NCBI RefSeq assembly: GCF_012927275.1
Contig: NZ_JABBGG010000005.1
Coordinates: 1-64,000, forward strand
Direction: 5' to 3'
Source: Massilia polaris
GTDB lineage: Bacteria; Pseudomonadota; Gammaproteobacteria; Burkholderiales; Burkholderiaceae_D
Length of the DNA: 64,000 bases
Under the pieces are notes generated by a model. It did not search any database and was not told the origin of the DNA. It saw only the letters and a list, made by a program, of their open reading frames with translations. Both the position numbers and the translations under genes were made by a program. Shown piece by piece: positions 1 through 8,407 of this stretch (positions within the stretch are counted from its first letter, which is position 1; each line of letters opens with the position of its first letter).

Positions 1-1
1 A

Positions 2-116
2 TGCCTGATGACCATAGCAAGTCGGTCCCACCCCTTCCCATCCCGAACAGGACCGTGAAACGACTTTGCGCCGATGATAGTGCTGCAACCAGTGTGAAAG
101 TAGGTTATCGTCAGGC
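2..116 (+). rRNA. rrf: 5S ribosomal RNA
   Basis: This segment matches the Burkholderiales 5S rRNA pattern over its whole length. It begins TGCCTGATGACCATAGC, contains the conserved CCCATCCCGAACAGGACCG stretch and GTGAAACGACTTTGCGCCGA, and ends GTTATCGTCAGGC, which pairs with the 5' end to form helix I. It is the last gene of an rRNA operon whose 16S and 23S genes lie upstream of the window. An open reading frame crosses it by chance and should not be called a protein. Confidence is high; the exact ends may be off by one or two bases. Confidence 0.95.
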
Positions 117-126
117 TAGTTATAAG

Positions 127-163
127 AAAAAAACCCGTTGGCGTGTGCCGGCGGGTTTTTTTT
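127..163 (+). terminator. rRNA operon rho-independent terminator
   Basis: A strong hairpin lies directly after the 5S gene. The arm AAAACCCGTTGGC pairs with GCCGGCGGGTTTT (two G-U pairs) around a GTGT loop, and eight T's follow. It would end transcription of the rRNA operon. Confidence 0.9.
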
Positions 164-199
164 CGTCCGGAAATTCGCGACTGGCCGCATTAGTCGTGG

Positions 200-739
200 T
201 AGCGGTGTGCGATCGCGTCTGGTATATGCCACTTGTCCAAGCGGGCCGAGCGGAAGTCCATCCACATCGTATGGGAGCTGGGTTGACGTTTCGTGTTCAG
301 GCACTGCGCCGCCGACCCCTCCAACCTCGCCGATTTGCACGCCATCGTCGAGCACGACCTCGGCTTCATGCGGAACCGGCTACACAGGTATTAAGTCACG
401 ACCACCACTTACAACTGCCCAAGCGGTACGACGACCAGTACGAACACGCGCGGCTGTGGTTGTGCAAACGGTGGGACTAACTATCCAATATGCTCACCGC
501 CGGCGCCGACGCCGCCCGCCTACAGTTGCCCATCCTGGTCGAGCGGCCAGTGGACATCGGGAACGAAGACGTACTGCTGGACAGGCAACGATGCGCTGGT
601 TAAGGGGAGTTCGCTCGATCTGATCTGCAAAGGGGTCGGAGTTTTGGAGGTCGAGCGCTTGATTCGTCACGGGCCTGACCAAGTACGGATACGCATGTAC
701 GTTCGGTTCGACAAGCCTGTATACGATGGGCGGCACTAA
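200..739 (+). pseudogene. 3' remnant of a Cys-rich repeat surface/secreted protein
   Basis: Two frames joined by a one-base shift near 380-390 give a continuous protein-like sequence. It has repeated Cys/Pro/Thr-rich modules (CPSGPSGSPSTSYGSWVDV, then SCGTGYTG, NCPSGTTTST, CSPPAPTPPAYSCPSWSSG) and a compact tail ending in YVRFDKPVYDGRH before a TAA at 737. The CPxGxxG...W module style is seen in large adhesin-like or pilus-tip proteins of related bacteria; this is recalled from general family appearance and no search was run. There is no start codon, signal peptide or upstream part, because the sequence begins just after the rRNA terminator. I read it as the eroded 3' end of a longer gene. 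The exact family is not identified. Confidence 0.5.
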
Positions 740-772
740 GATTAACTAATCGCCTTACTGTACTTCTGAAAC

Positions 773-806
773 GAAAAAGGCACTCCGTTCCCGGAGTGCC
801 TTTTTT
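773..806 (+). terminator. rho-independent terminator
   Basis: A perfect stem, GGCACTCCG with CGGAGTGCC, is followed by six T's and is preceded by AAAAA. It therefore works on both strands, between the converging Cys-rich remnant (plus) and the CAP-protein remnant (minus). Confidence 0.85.
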
Positions 807-827
807 GTTTTAACGCTAACGCACCTT

Positions 828-1025
828 TTACCGCGTGGTAAACTTCCAATTTCGACTCACGACCACGTTATTAACGCGACCCGTGAACGCAACGTTATAG
901 GTCGTCGCGGGTTTGAGTGGACTGGAAGCCACCAGGAAGGCCACGTAATCGCGCAAATAGCGGTTACGGTCATTCTTAGCCGTTATCACGCGTCCGTGCT
1001 CGATTCGGAGTTTGTAGACGTTCAC
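828..1025 (-). pseudogene. C-terminal remnant of a secreted CAP-domain-type protein
   Basis: The roughly 65 readable residues end in the pattern SSPLKPATTYNVAFTGRVN followed by NWKFTTR and a stop. This looks like the C-terminal Ig-like (LxPxTTYxVxFxGxVNG...W.FTT) segment found after CAP/SCP domains in many Burkholderiales secreted proteins. The preceding residues (ITAKNDRNRYLRDYVAFLV) fit the same segment. The CAP domain, signal peptide and a convincing start are absent, and the frame dissolves above 1025. It is best read as a gene fragment; a very small intact gene is less likely. Confidence 0.5.
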
Positions 1026-1404
1026 TTGATCTATTACCTAATATTGCAGATGGGAAAGATTGTAGCGGACGTGAGAAAGAGCGGGCAGATTTATTTGAGT
1101 GAGGCGCCGCATGCACCCTGGCGTCGTGGGTTGGCATTTGCCCGGGTAATAATGAATCGGCGGGAAGCAACCGCATTGATGGCGCGGTTGAGCTGACGGT
1201 TGCTGAGCGGGTCAACTGGATCTGACCGGGAAATAGCCAGGCGCCGTCAAGTATCTCTCCTTGGGCTCGGGTGGCATGCCTTCAGTCGCAGGCTTAGGTT
1301 GCCAGCGACTGCTCGTTGCACACTTTGAGCATTTGATAAACCGTTATGAGACGGAAATTCGGATTATCTCCGACGATCAAAGGTTTCGCAGATAATCGCT
1401 CCGC
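1026..1404. other. intergenic, nothing recognised
   Basis: Both strands carry only short open frames with no recognisable motif, no good ribosome binding site and no clear hairpin. It probably belongs to the same eroded zone as 165-1025. Confidence 0.5.
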
Positions 1405-2400
1405 TCAAACAGCCTCGGCCCAGCGGTCCCGGATGGCGCGGATCGCCGGCATGTGCTGCAAGAATAAATCGACCAGTCGGCCATCGAAATGGCGGCCTTT
1501 TTGCAGTTGCAGATATTCGATTGCCGCCTCGATTGTCCATGCCGCCTTGTACGGACGCACCGAGGTCAGCGCATCGAACACGTCGGCGATCGCGACGATT
1601 CGCCCTTCGAGCGGTATCGCGTCCCCCGCCAATCCGTTCGGATAGCCGCTGCCGTCCCATTTTTCGTGATGCGTCAGCGCGACGCTGCGCGCCAGCGCCA
1701 GCATGCCGGTCCGGTGCTCGCCGATAATCTCCGCGCCGATCGCGGCATGGGTACGCATGACGCGCCATTCGTCGGCATCGAGCGGTCCCGCTTTTTGCAG
1801 GATCCGGTCCGGGATCCCGATCTTGCCGACGTCGTGCATCGGCGCCGCGTGCAGCAGGTCGTCCGCTTCAAGCGGATTCATACCGGATGCCACCCCAAGC
1901 AGCCTGGAGAAATGGCTCATCCGGATCACGTGCAGTCCGGTTTCGTTATCTTTGTATTCGGCCGCCAGGCCAAGCCGCTGGACAATCTCGAGCCGCGAGT
2001 CGCGCAGTTCCTCCATCCGCACCAGCGACAGGTGGGTGTGCACCCGCGCGCGCACGAGGGGCGGGCTAAGCGGCTTGGTGATGTAGTCGACCGCGCCCAC
2101 CGCGAAGCCCTCGACCTCGTCGTCGATCTCGGTCAGCGCGGTCACGAAGATCACCGGGATGGCAGCCGTCGCCGCTTGCGCCTTGAGGGCGGCGCAGACT
2201 TCGTAGCCGCTCATCCCTGGCATCATCACGTCGAGCAGGATCAGGTCGGGGCGCTCCTGCTGCGCTAGTTCGAGCGCACGCCGGCCGTCCTTGGCGAACG
2301 ACAGCCGGTACTGGTCATGCAAGGCTTGACGCAGCAATTGCAGGTTGCTCGCTTCGTCGTCCACCACCAGGATCAGCGGCTGATACGGGAATGCGCTCAT
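1405..2400 (-). CDS. response regulator with HD-GYP phosphodiesterase domain
   Basis: This 331-residue protein has an N-terminal receiver domain (acidic pair DD at 14-15, phospho-acceptor D57 in LILLDVMMPGMSG, K109) followed by an HD-GYP domain. The HD pair is at 189-190 (HDVGKIGIPD), a second His pair is at 244-245 and GYP is at 252-254 (WDGSGYPNGL). HD-GYP proteins hydrolyse cyclic di-GMP, and the metal ligands look complete, so it is probably active. The ATG at 2400 overlaps the stop of the upstream hybrid kinase gene by four bases, which suggests translational coupling and a cognate pair: the kinase's Hpt domain could phosphorylate this receiver. The expected output is control of motility or biofilm through c-di-GMP (inference). 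There is no DNA-binding domain. Confidence 0.93.
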   Translation of the reverse strand: MSAFPYQPLILVVDDEASNLQLLRQALHDQYRLSFAKDGRRALELAQQERPDLILLDVMMPGMSGYEVCAALKAQAATAAIPVIFVTALTEIDDEVEGFAVGAVDYITKPLSPPLVRARVHTHLSLVRMEELRDSRLEIVQRLGLAAEYKDNETGLHVIRMSHFSRLLGVASGMNPLEADDLLHAAPMHDVGKIGIPDRILQKAGPLDADEWRVMRTHAAIGAEIIGEHRTGMLALARSVALTHHEKWDGSGYPNGLAGDAIPLEGRIVAIADVFDALTSVRPYKAAWTIEAAIEYLQLQKGRHFDGRLVDLFLQHMPAIRAIRDRWAEAV

Positions 2401-5400
2401 GCGCTTGGCTCCGCTAGCGGATTGGAGGTGACCATGGCGAGCACCGCTTCGACCCGCTGCTGCGCCAGCAGGAAATCGAAATCGGCAAGCGCGGCATGAA
2501 TCGCCGCCAGCCGACCGCCGGCAGCATGGGCGGCGAGCGCGGCGCACATGTCGGCCAGCGCCGCATCGTCGAGCGCGCCGCGGCGCAGCGACTCGAGCAG
2601 CGCGCTGCCGGAGCGCAGGGCGCGCGCGCGGTCGAAGGCGCCGCGCGCGACAGGCGCCGCCGGCTGTAGTTGCGGGGCGGCGCGGATCGCCGCCAGCGCC
2701 GCGGCCAGTGCCGCAGCAACGCCTTCCTGCAGGGCGCGCACGGCAAGCTCGCCGGATGCGGCGGCTGGCCTGCCGGCGCCGCATCCGGCGTGCTCGAACT
2801 GCGCCAGCGTCTCGGCCATGCGTTCCAGGCCAAGGTTGGCGGCGACTCCGCGCGCCTTGTGGGCCAGCATCTGGGCGCCGGGCCGGTCGTGCGCTGCCGC
2901 GTGGTCTGCCAGCTGTTCCGCCAGCGTGCCGTACTGGCGCTCGAAGTGCGCCAGCGCCTGGAGGTAAGCTTCCTCGCGCCCGGCCCAGCGGCGCAGCCCG
3001 GCGTGAAGGTTGAGCACCTGGCGCGCCGAGTCCGGCGCCGGGTCGCGATCCAGGCCGTCGCCGAGGCCAAGCACGCGCGCGATTTCATGCGAGAGCGCGG
3101 ACCAGTCGACCGGCTTGGACGCGAAGCCGTCCATGCCCGCTTCGGCGCTGGCCAGGCGGTGCGCCTCGAGCACGCTGGCCGTCATCGCGACCACCGGCAC
3201 CCGCGGCCGGCCAGCCAGCAGGGCCGCCGCGCGAATCCGGCGGGTGGCCTCCAGCCCATCGAGCTGCGGCATCTGCACGTCCATCAAGATCACGTCGAAG
3301 TCCTGGCTGGCCGCCAGCTCGAGTGCGGCGGCGCCGTCCACGGCGCTGGTCGTGGTATGGCCGCGGCGGGTCAGCAGCAGCTCGAGCAGTTCGAGGTTTT
3401 GCGGTACGTCGTCGGCCATCAGGACACGCAGCGGCGGCAGCACCATGGCGGTGCGCGCGCGCGGCTTTTGCGGCGCGAAGCGGGCCGGCGTGAGCGGCAA
3501 CAGCACATGGAATGCGGTGCCCTCGCCGGGCGTACTCTCGGCCCAGATGCGTCCGCCCATCAGGTCGACCAGCTGTTTGCAGATGGTGGTGCCAAGGCCG
3601 GTGCCGCCATAGCGCCGCGTCATCGACGGGTCGGCCTGGGTGAAGGGCTCGAAGATCGCCGCCAGCCGGTCGGATGCGATGCCGATGCCGGTATCGCGCA
3701 CCAGGAAATGCAGTTCGTCGCCCAGGGTTTCGGCGACCAGGGTGACACTGCCGGCGGCGGTAAACTTGATCGCGTTGTCGAGCAAATTGGTGAGCACCTG
3801 GCGGATCCGCAGTTCGTCGCCGTACAGGCAGGTCGGCAACTCCGGATCATAGTCGATTTCGACATGCAGTCCCTTTCCGCGCGCGTTCGCGCCCAGCGTC
3901 GACGACAGTTCATCGATCAAGCCGAGCAGATCAAAGTCGCGCAGTTCGAGTTCGACCGCGCCTTTCTCGAGCTTGGCGGTATCGAGGATTTCGTTCAGCA
4001 GGCGCAGCAGCGAGCGGCCGGCGCTGCGCACCGTATCGAGATGGCGCCGCTGGTCGGGCGCCAGTTCGCCATCAAGCAGCACGTCGGTAAAACCGAGGAT
4101 GGAGTTCATCGGGGTGCGGATTTCATGGCTCATGTTGGCGACGAAACGGGCGCGTGAGGCTGCTGCCTGTTCTGCTTTTTCCATGGCCAGGCGCAGCGCT
4201 TCTTCCATCGCGCGGCGAGCGCTGATGTCGAGGATGACGCCGTCCAGCCACTGGATCCGGCCGACATCGTTGAGCACCCCTGTGCCGTTCTCCCACAGCC
4301 AGCGAATGCTGCCGTCCGCATGCAGCAGGCGGTATTCGACCAGATAGGGCCGCTGCTCGCCCAGCGCCAGGGCGATGGCAGCCGCGACCGGCGCGCGGTC
4401 GGCCGCGTGCAGCAGCGCGCCGAAGCTGCGGCGCGGCGGCGCGCCGATGAAGTCGGCGGCGGGATAGCCGGTCACGCGTTCGACTGCGTCGCTGATGAAC
4501 AGCATCGGCTGGTCGCCCTCCACCAGGCTGCGGTAAGAAATGCCGGGGATGTTGCCGATCAGCGAGCGGAACTGTTGCTCGCTGCCGCGCAGCGCCTGCT
4601 CCATCGCTCGCCGCTCGCTGATGTCGGTGATAAAGCAGACGAACAAGTCGTGCCCGGCCGTACGCGCATGGCCAAGCGCGCGTCGGATCGGTACCTGGCG
4701 GCCGTCCCTACGCAGGCCGATGACCTCATCGACTTCGCCAACGGCCGCGTGATCCCGGGTGCGCAGGAAATGGAGCAGCCCATCCTGGAGCGAGCGTTCC
4801 GGTTCGACGATCAGCAGGCTGATATTGCGGCCCATGATCTCGCTGCGGTTCCAGCCGAAGATCCGCTCGGCCGCGCTGTTGAACTCCTGGATGATGCCTT
4901 CCTGGTTGACGGTGATGACGCCATCGACGGTGGTCGTCAGGAGCGCCCGCATCCACGCTTCGCTTTGGCTCAGTTCGCGAAACAGCTGACGGTAGCGCAG
5001 CAGGCCATTCGCTGCCAACACGAAGATCGTCAGCGCGACCGTAATCAGGGCAATGGCGAGCGCCAGGAAGGTGCTGTTGGACGACCCGGTCGAGCCGGGC
5101 GGCACCTGGCCGACGAAACGCGCCGCCGCCATGCCGGTGTAGTGCATGCCCGCGATCGCCAGGCCCATCACCGTCGCGCTGAGCAGTAGCAGGCGCGATT
5201 CGTTCAGCATCGCGCTGAAACTGCGCAGTCCGAAGCGCACCCAGAGCGCCAGCGTGGCGAGCGCAACTGCGACCGCGATCGAAAGGCCGAACATGAACGG
5301 ATCGTAGCGCAGCAACAGGTTCATGCGCATGCTGGCCATACCGGTGTAATGCATGGCGCCGATGCCGGCCCCAACCAGCACGCCGCCGGTCAGCAGCGCC

Positions 5401-5756
5401 CAGCCGCCGAGGCGCTTGCGGCCGATCAGCGAAAGCGCGACAAACGAGGCGCCGATACTGGGCAGCAGCGAGAGGATTGTGATGGCCGGATCGTAGTCAA
5501 CGCGGGTACACAGGTCGAAGGCGAGCATGCCGATGAAATGCATGGCCCAGACCCCACTGCCGAGCGCCAGGCTGCCGGTCAGCAGGACGATAGAGCGTTG
5601 GGCCCGGTTTGCGCTGGCCTGGCCGGCTATCTGCAGGCCCATCCACGAGGAGAAGATCGCCACCAGAACCGACAGCGCGACCAGCGCCGGATCGTACACG
5701 GCGTAAGTTAGCATCGAAGGCTCGGTCGGCGTAGCAAATAGTTCCAGCAGCGTCAT
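2397..5756 (-). CDS. MHYT-PAS hybrid sensor histidine kinase with REC and Hpt
   Basis: This is a 1119-residue inner-membrane sensor kinase. The N-terminal MHYT sensor has about seven hydrophobic segments and three signature copies: MHFIGM at about 72, MHYTGM at about 135 and MHYTGM at about 204. MHYT domains are thought to bind copper and sense O2, CO or NO (family knowledge). Two PAS domains follow (about 265-385 and 395-515), then HisKA with H544 in SHEIRTPMNS, HATPase with the N box around 661 and G boxes around 690-722, a receiver with D826, and an Hpt domain with H966 in HKARGVAANLGL. The tail of about 100 residues is Ala-rich and helical. The ATG at 5756 is chosen because it sits just before the first hydrophobic segment, but its ribosome binding site is weak. 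The gene overlaps the HD-GYP regulator. Confidence 0.93.
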   Translation of the reverse strand: MTLLELFATPTEPSMLTYAVYDPALVALSVLVAIFSSWMGLQIAGQASANRAQRSIVLLTGSLALGSGVWAMHFIGMLAFDLCTRVDYDPAITILSLLPSIGASFVALSLIGRKRLGGWALLTGGVLVGAGIGAMHYTGMASMRMNLLLRYDPFMFGLSIAVAVALATLALWVRFGLRSFSAMLNESRLLLLSATVMGLAIAGMHYTGMAAARFVGQVPPGSTGSSNSTFLALAIALITVALTIFVLAANGLLRYRQLFRELSQSEAWMRALLTTTVDGVITVNQEGIIQEFNSAAERIFGWNRSEIMGRNISLLIVEPERSLQDGLLHFLRTRDHAAVGEVDEVIGLRRDGRQVPIRRALGHARTAGHDLFVCFITDISERRAMEQALRGSEQQFRSLIGNIPGISYRSLVEGDQPMLFISDAVERVTGYPAADFIGAPPRRSFGALLHAADRAPVAAAIALALGEQRPYLVEYRLLHADGSIRWLWENGTGVLNDVGRIQWLDGVILDISARRAMEEALRLAMEKAEQAAASRARFVANMSHEIRTPMNSILGFTDVLLDGELAPDQRRHLDTVRSAGRSLLRLLNEILDTAKLEKGAVELELRDFDLLGLIDELSSTLGANARGKGLHVEIDYDPELPTCLYGDELRIRQVLTNLLDNAIKFTAAGSVTLVAETLGDELHFLVRDTGIGIASDRLAAIFEPFTQADPSMTRRYGGTGLGTTICKQLVDLMGGRIWAESTPGEGTAFHVLLPLTPARFAPQKPRARTAMVLPPLRVLMADDVPQNLELLELLLTRRGHTTTSAVDGAAALELAASQDFDVILMDVQMPQLDGLEATRRIRAAALLAGRPRVPVVAMTASVLEAHRLASAEAGMDGFASKPVDWSALSHEIARVLGLGDGLDRDPAPDSARQVLNLHAGLRRWAGREEAYLQALAHFERQYGTLAEQLADHAAAHDRPGAQMLAHKARGVAANLGLERMAETLAQFEHAGCGAGRPAAASGELAVRALQEGVAAALAAALAAIRAAPQLQPAAPVARGAFDRARALRSGSALLESLRRGALDDAALADMCAALAAHAAGGRLAAIHAALADFDFLLAQQRVEAVLAMVTSNPLAEPSA

Positions 5757-5994
5757 AGTGTGTCCGTAAGCCCTGTCCACATGACAACGACGGTCACCAG
5801 AGAGCGCCAAAATATCATCTTCTCAGAGATCGGTTGCTTTATGCAAAGCATTTCGTTACCTGGGGTGTCGGGTAGCCACAAAACTGGAGCAACACTATTA
5901 ATTAAGACAGGCTTCGCATTTTCCGCAACGCAGGTCGTGGCACAACGACAAAGAGTTGCGCGCCGCACAATTGATGTAAAAACCATAATCACAC

Positions 5995-6102
5995 AAAAAC
6001 TACGGGCCGAACCCAGCTGCCAAACTGTCGCACCAGCAGATCGCCGATGCGCTGGGGCTGTCGAAGCATTCTCTGAGTCAATCATGGAATTCATTCGCGT
6101 GA
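5995..6102 (+). pseudogene. possible HTH fragment of an IS21-type transposase
   Basis: A short open stretch reads AAKLSHQQIADALGLSKHSL and runs to a TGA at 6100. The LSHxQIADALGLSK pattern resembles the helix-turn-helix near the N-terminus of IS21-family IstA transposases. It has no start codon and no following transposase domain, and it lies in a stretch with other gene fragments. The call rests on one motif and is weak. Confidence 0.3.
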
Positions 6103-6680
6103 GGATTTGTTTTCTCTTTTCACGTTTTTTCCATGATGGTCAAGCGTCAGCTTGCGTCCAGGCTTCGCCGGGCATAATACGTTCATAAATTCATCAAACA
6201 GCGGCTCCGTGAAAGCGGTATCACCATGCGTCTGACTCCATATCATCCCTTTGGCTATGAGGCTGCTTCGTACCGGGCCGAGTGATGAGCTTTCGCGTCC
6301 CAGCTTCGCGGCAATGTCCCCAGAACGGTGTGGTCCACTGCCAAGTTCCGCCATCGCGCGAAGATTTTTTTCTCCGCTGGTGTCAGCCGGTCGAAACGCA
6401 CCCGGAAAAAGCTTTAATCGAGCGCGGCAACGGCTTCCGTCGAAGCGGTCTCGACATCTAAGCGTGTGATCGGACTGGCGGAAGCAACGTCCCATGCGTG
6501 CTTGCCCCATTCTTGCAGGAAGTATGGGTAGCCTTTGGTGTATGTGACGATAAGTGTTACTGCGTCTTCATCGAAGTCGACGCCTTCATCTTGTGCAGGC
6601 TTGACGATTGCGTCGGCTGCGTCGGCTGCGTCAAGCGGTCCAATCGCAGGGAAGTCGAACAGGCGCTCGGCATATGTAAG
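6091..6680 (-). pseudogene. 3' remnant of an AAA/P-loop ATPase gene
   Basis: Joining frames on the minus strand gives a coherent ATPase C-terminal half: YAERLFDFPAIGPLD, then KPAQDEGVDFDEDAV, GYPYFLQEWGKHAWDVA, then FFRVRFDRLTPAEKK, AMAELGSGPHRSGDIAAKLG and GDTAFTEPLFDEFM. This order matches the C-terminal part of a common bacterial family of AAA/Orc1-like ATP-binding proteins. The frame is broken by a TAA just before the FFRVRF block (near 6414) and by a frameshift in a run of A's near 6370. The Walker A/B half is missing: the reading stops at about 6680, where the IS66 end begins. It is clearly non-functional. Confidence 0.75.
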
Positions 6681-6683
6681 CGA

Positions 6684-7822
6684 TCAGCCGCCGGCGTCCG
6701 TACGCCGTCCACCAAGGTCATGCAAATCGGACCGCAACGGGTTGGCGGCGAACATCTGCTTCCAGATGCGCGGCGTGAGCTGATGCACCAGTGACGCCGG
6801 GTGCTTGCCGACGCGCTGCAGTACGTCGACGAAGTAGTCACGCATCGAGTGCCTGATCCGCGTGGGCAGGCTCGATGTCGCGAGCGTCGTAGATTGTTCG
6901 GCGCGAATGTGCCCAGCACTGCGCGTGGGTGATCCCCGTCTTCTTCGCGTAGTGCGCATAGGCGCTGTAGCCGTCGCTCTGCAATACCGCGCCGTTCGGA
7001 CGCGTCAGGCCGAGCGCATCCTCGATGTGCTTTGCCGCCCGACTGGGGTAATACAGGAAGCAGATTTCATCCTGTTCGCCCACCACCGGCCAGAAATACG
7101 CCGCCTTCATCTTGCCGGGGCCGGCGCGTCCGGCCTTGATCGGCGTTTCGTCCATTGCGATGACGCGGGACAGCCGGACCGAGTCCAGCTGAGCTTCGAA
7201 GATCGGTTCGATCAGCGATACCGCCGCCGGCATCAGCTTCGTTACCCAGGGCCGGCTGACGTTGATGCCGGAATCCTGCAGTTTGACGTGCTGGCGCGCC
7301 GGAGGGCAGGACAGCGCCTGGGTGGCGCGCAGTTTGATGACCGGACGAACATATTTCAGGATCACATAGCTGCCGGGGCGTTGCGCGAGGCAGTGGCTGA
7401 CCTTCAAGCCGATCACCTCGAAGTCGGCAGGGTCGAGTCCGGCCGCGTCCGGATTGGGGACGGCGATGACCTCCACCGGCACTTTCGAGTCGTCATAGAA
7501 CAGGGCCGATTCGTCGCCGCTGTCGATCTGATTCTCGTTCTTGTGTTCGCGCTCGTGCGCGGCGATCCTGCTCTTCTTGGCAGGTGGCAGATCGTCGGGT
7601 ACGATCTCGAACAGTTCGCCCAGCGTGCCCCTGGATGCCTTCCGGTTCGGGCAAGCGGCGCTCGCTCTTCTGGCCGAAAATCTGGCGCTGAAACCAGGCC
7701 ACCTGGCGGCGCAGGTGGACGATTTCGCGATCCTTCACATCGAGCAGTTTGGCCATATCCACAGCGCTCAATGCCACCGTCGGGTGGACAAGTTTAGCGG
7801 CGGATTCTTGGTCGAATTGCAT
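6684..7822 (-). pseudogene. tnpC: IS66 transposase TnpC, frameshifted and internally deleted
   Basis: The N-terminal part begins MQFDQESAAKLVHP and carries the coiled-coil/zinc-finger lead (LLDVKDREIVHLRRQVAWFQ, QIFGQKSERRLPEPEGIQG). A frameshift near 7630 moves the reading to another frame, which continues through LPPAKKSRIAAHEREH and into the DDE catalytic domain (VIAMDETPIKAGRAGPGKM, VLQSDGYSAYAHYAKKTG, AHCWAHSRR-like). The DDE domain then ends early near 6838. A third frame gives only the typical IS66 tail, RVGKHPASLVHQLTPRIWKQ. A large piece between the middle of the DDE domain and the tail, including the last acidic residue, is missing. Confidence 0.8.
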
Positions 7823-7829
7823 ATCATTA

Positions 7830-8015
7830 TCATAAGTCGAAATACAGGACTCTGATCTGGGTGGCGCGCCGGTTGATGAACGCGAACAGATTGCCCGACA
7901 GCGGATCCTGGTGCATGACGTGCCTGGCCAGCGCGTACAGGCCATCAAACGACAGGCGCATGCTCACCGGCCGGCCGTACAGGAATACGCGCACCTGGCC
8001 TTCGGGGAAGAACAT
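7830..8015 (-). pseudogene. tnpB: IS66 TnpB, C-terminally truncated
   Basis: The 61 codons (FFPEGQVRVFLYGRPVSMRL, then FDGLYALARHV and DPLSGNLFAFINRRATQIRV) match IS66 Orf2, whose usual length is about 110-120 residues. The reading stops at LYFDL, where the family normally continues with a Gly/Trp-rich segment. The start ATG overlaps the tnpA stop as in intact IS66 elements, so the loss is at the 3' end, next to the tnpC start. Confidence 0.8.
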
Positions 8016-8353
8016 CAGCGCCTCGCGATCGTCAGTACGACACCGCCGCCGAGATCTATGCGGATGTCGAGGCTGGGAATGGCCAGTGGCGCTGGTGCCG
8101 GCGCATGCTCCGTGGCTCTGCTACCGACGGCGCTGTTGACGGCGCCAAGATCGATGCATGTCGCCTGCGGTGCCGGCCGGGCGGCGTGCTCATTGGCGCC
8201 GTTTGCGAGTTTCGTGCGCCAGACGTGAAAGTTGGCCTGCGAGATCGCATCATCCCGACAGAAGGCGGCGATGCTCTTGCCGCTCGAGGCATGTCGTGCC
8301 AGGTGATTGCGCCAGGTCGCTTCTTTCGAGGTCTGAAATTCCAGCTTGTCCAT
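8015..8353 (-). CDS. tnpA: IS66 accessory protein TnpA
   Basis: This 112-residue protein starts MDKLEFQTSKEATWRNHLAR and contains the helix-turn-helix-like segment SGKSIAAFCRDDAISQANFH followed by VWRTKL. That matches IS66 Orf1, a small accessory protein needed for transposition that probably binds DNA. The length is normal and the frame is intact, unlike the other two genes of the element. It overlaps tnpB by one base. It is unlikely to have a function now that the rest of the element is broken. Confidence 0.85.
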   Translation of the reverse strand: MDKLEFQTSKEATWRNHLARHASSGKSIAAFCRDDAISQANFHVWRTKLANGANEHAARPAPQATCIDLGAVNSAVGSRATEHAPAPAPLAIPSLDIRIDLGGGVVLTIARR

Positions 8354-8407
8354 GTCCCGCTCCTTGTTGTTGAACTCGGAGGAGATTGTGCCGGCATGAC
8401 GAACCGA

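Larger units (their letters stand above)
6676..8404 (-). mobile_element. defective IS66-family insertion sequence
   Basis: Three IS66-type genes lie in order on the minus strand: orf1 (tnpA) at 8353-8015, orf2 (tnpB) from 8015 and orf3 (tnpC) from 7822. The left end begins GTAAGCG, the usual IS66 terminus. The right end near 8404 has only a decayed match (GCCGGCATGACGAAC, complement side). tnpB is cut short and tnpC has a frameshift and an internal deletion, so the element cannot move by itself. The flanking 8-mers (CGGCATAT and CGATAGAA) are not duplicates, and the flanks belong to two unrelated genes. The right boundary is approximate. Confidence 0.8.

Noticed and set aside
1-480. Open frame of 159 codons over the 5S gene and beyond
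   Set aside because: It runs through the 5S rRNA and its terminator, so it is a chance frame.
2401-2784. N-terminal extension of the HD-GYP protein
   Set aside because: The extension is Arg/Ala-rich shadow of the hybrid kinase gene. The receiver domain starts cleanly at the ATG at 2400.
5760-6188. Plus-strand open frame upstream of the hybrid kinase
   Set aside because: It has no motif or ribosome binding site and a composition unlike a protein. It overlaps the kinase upstream region and the HTH fragment in a different frame.
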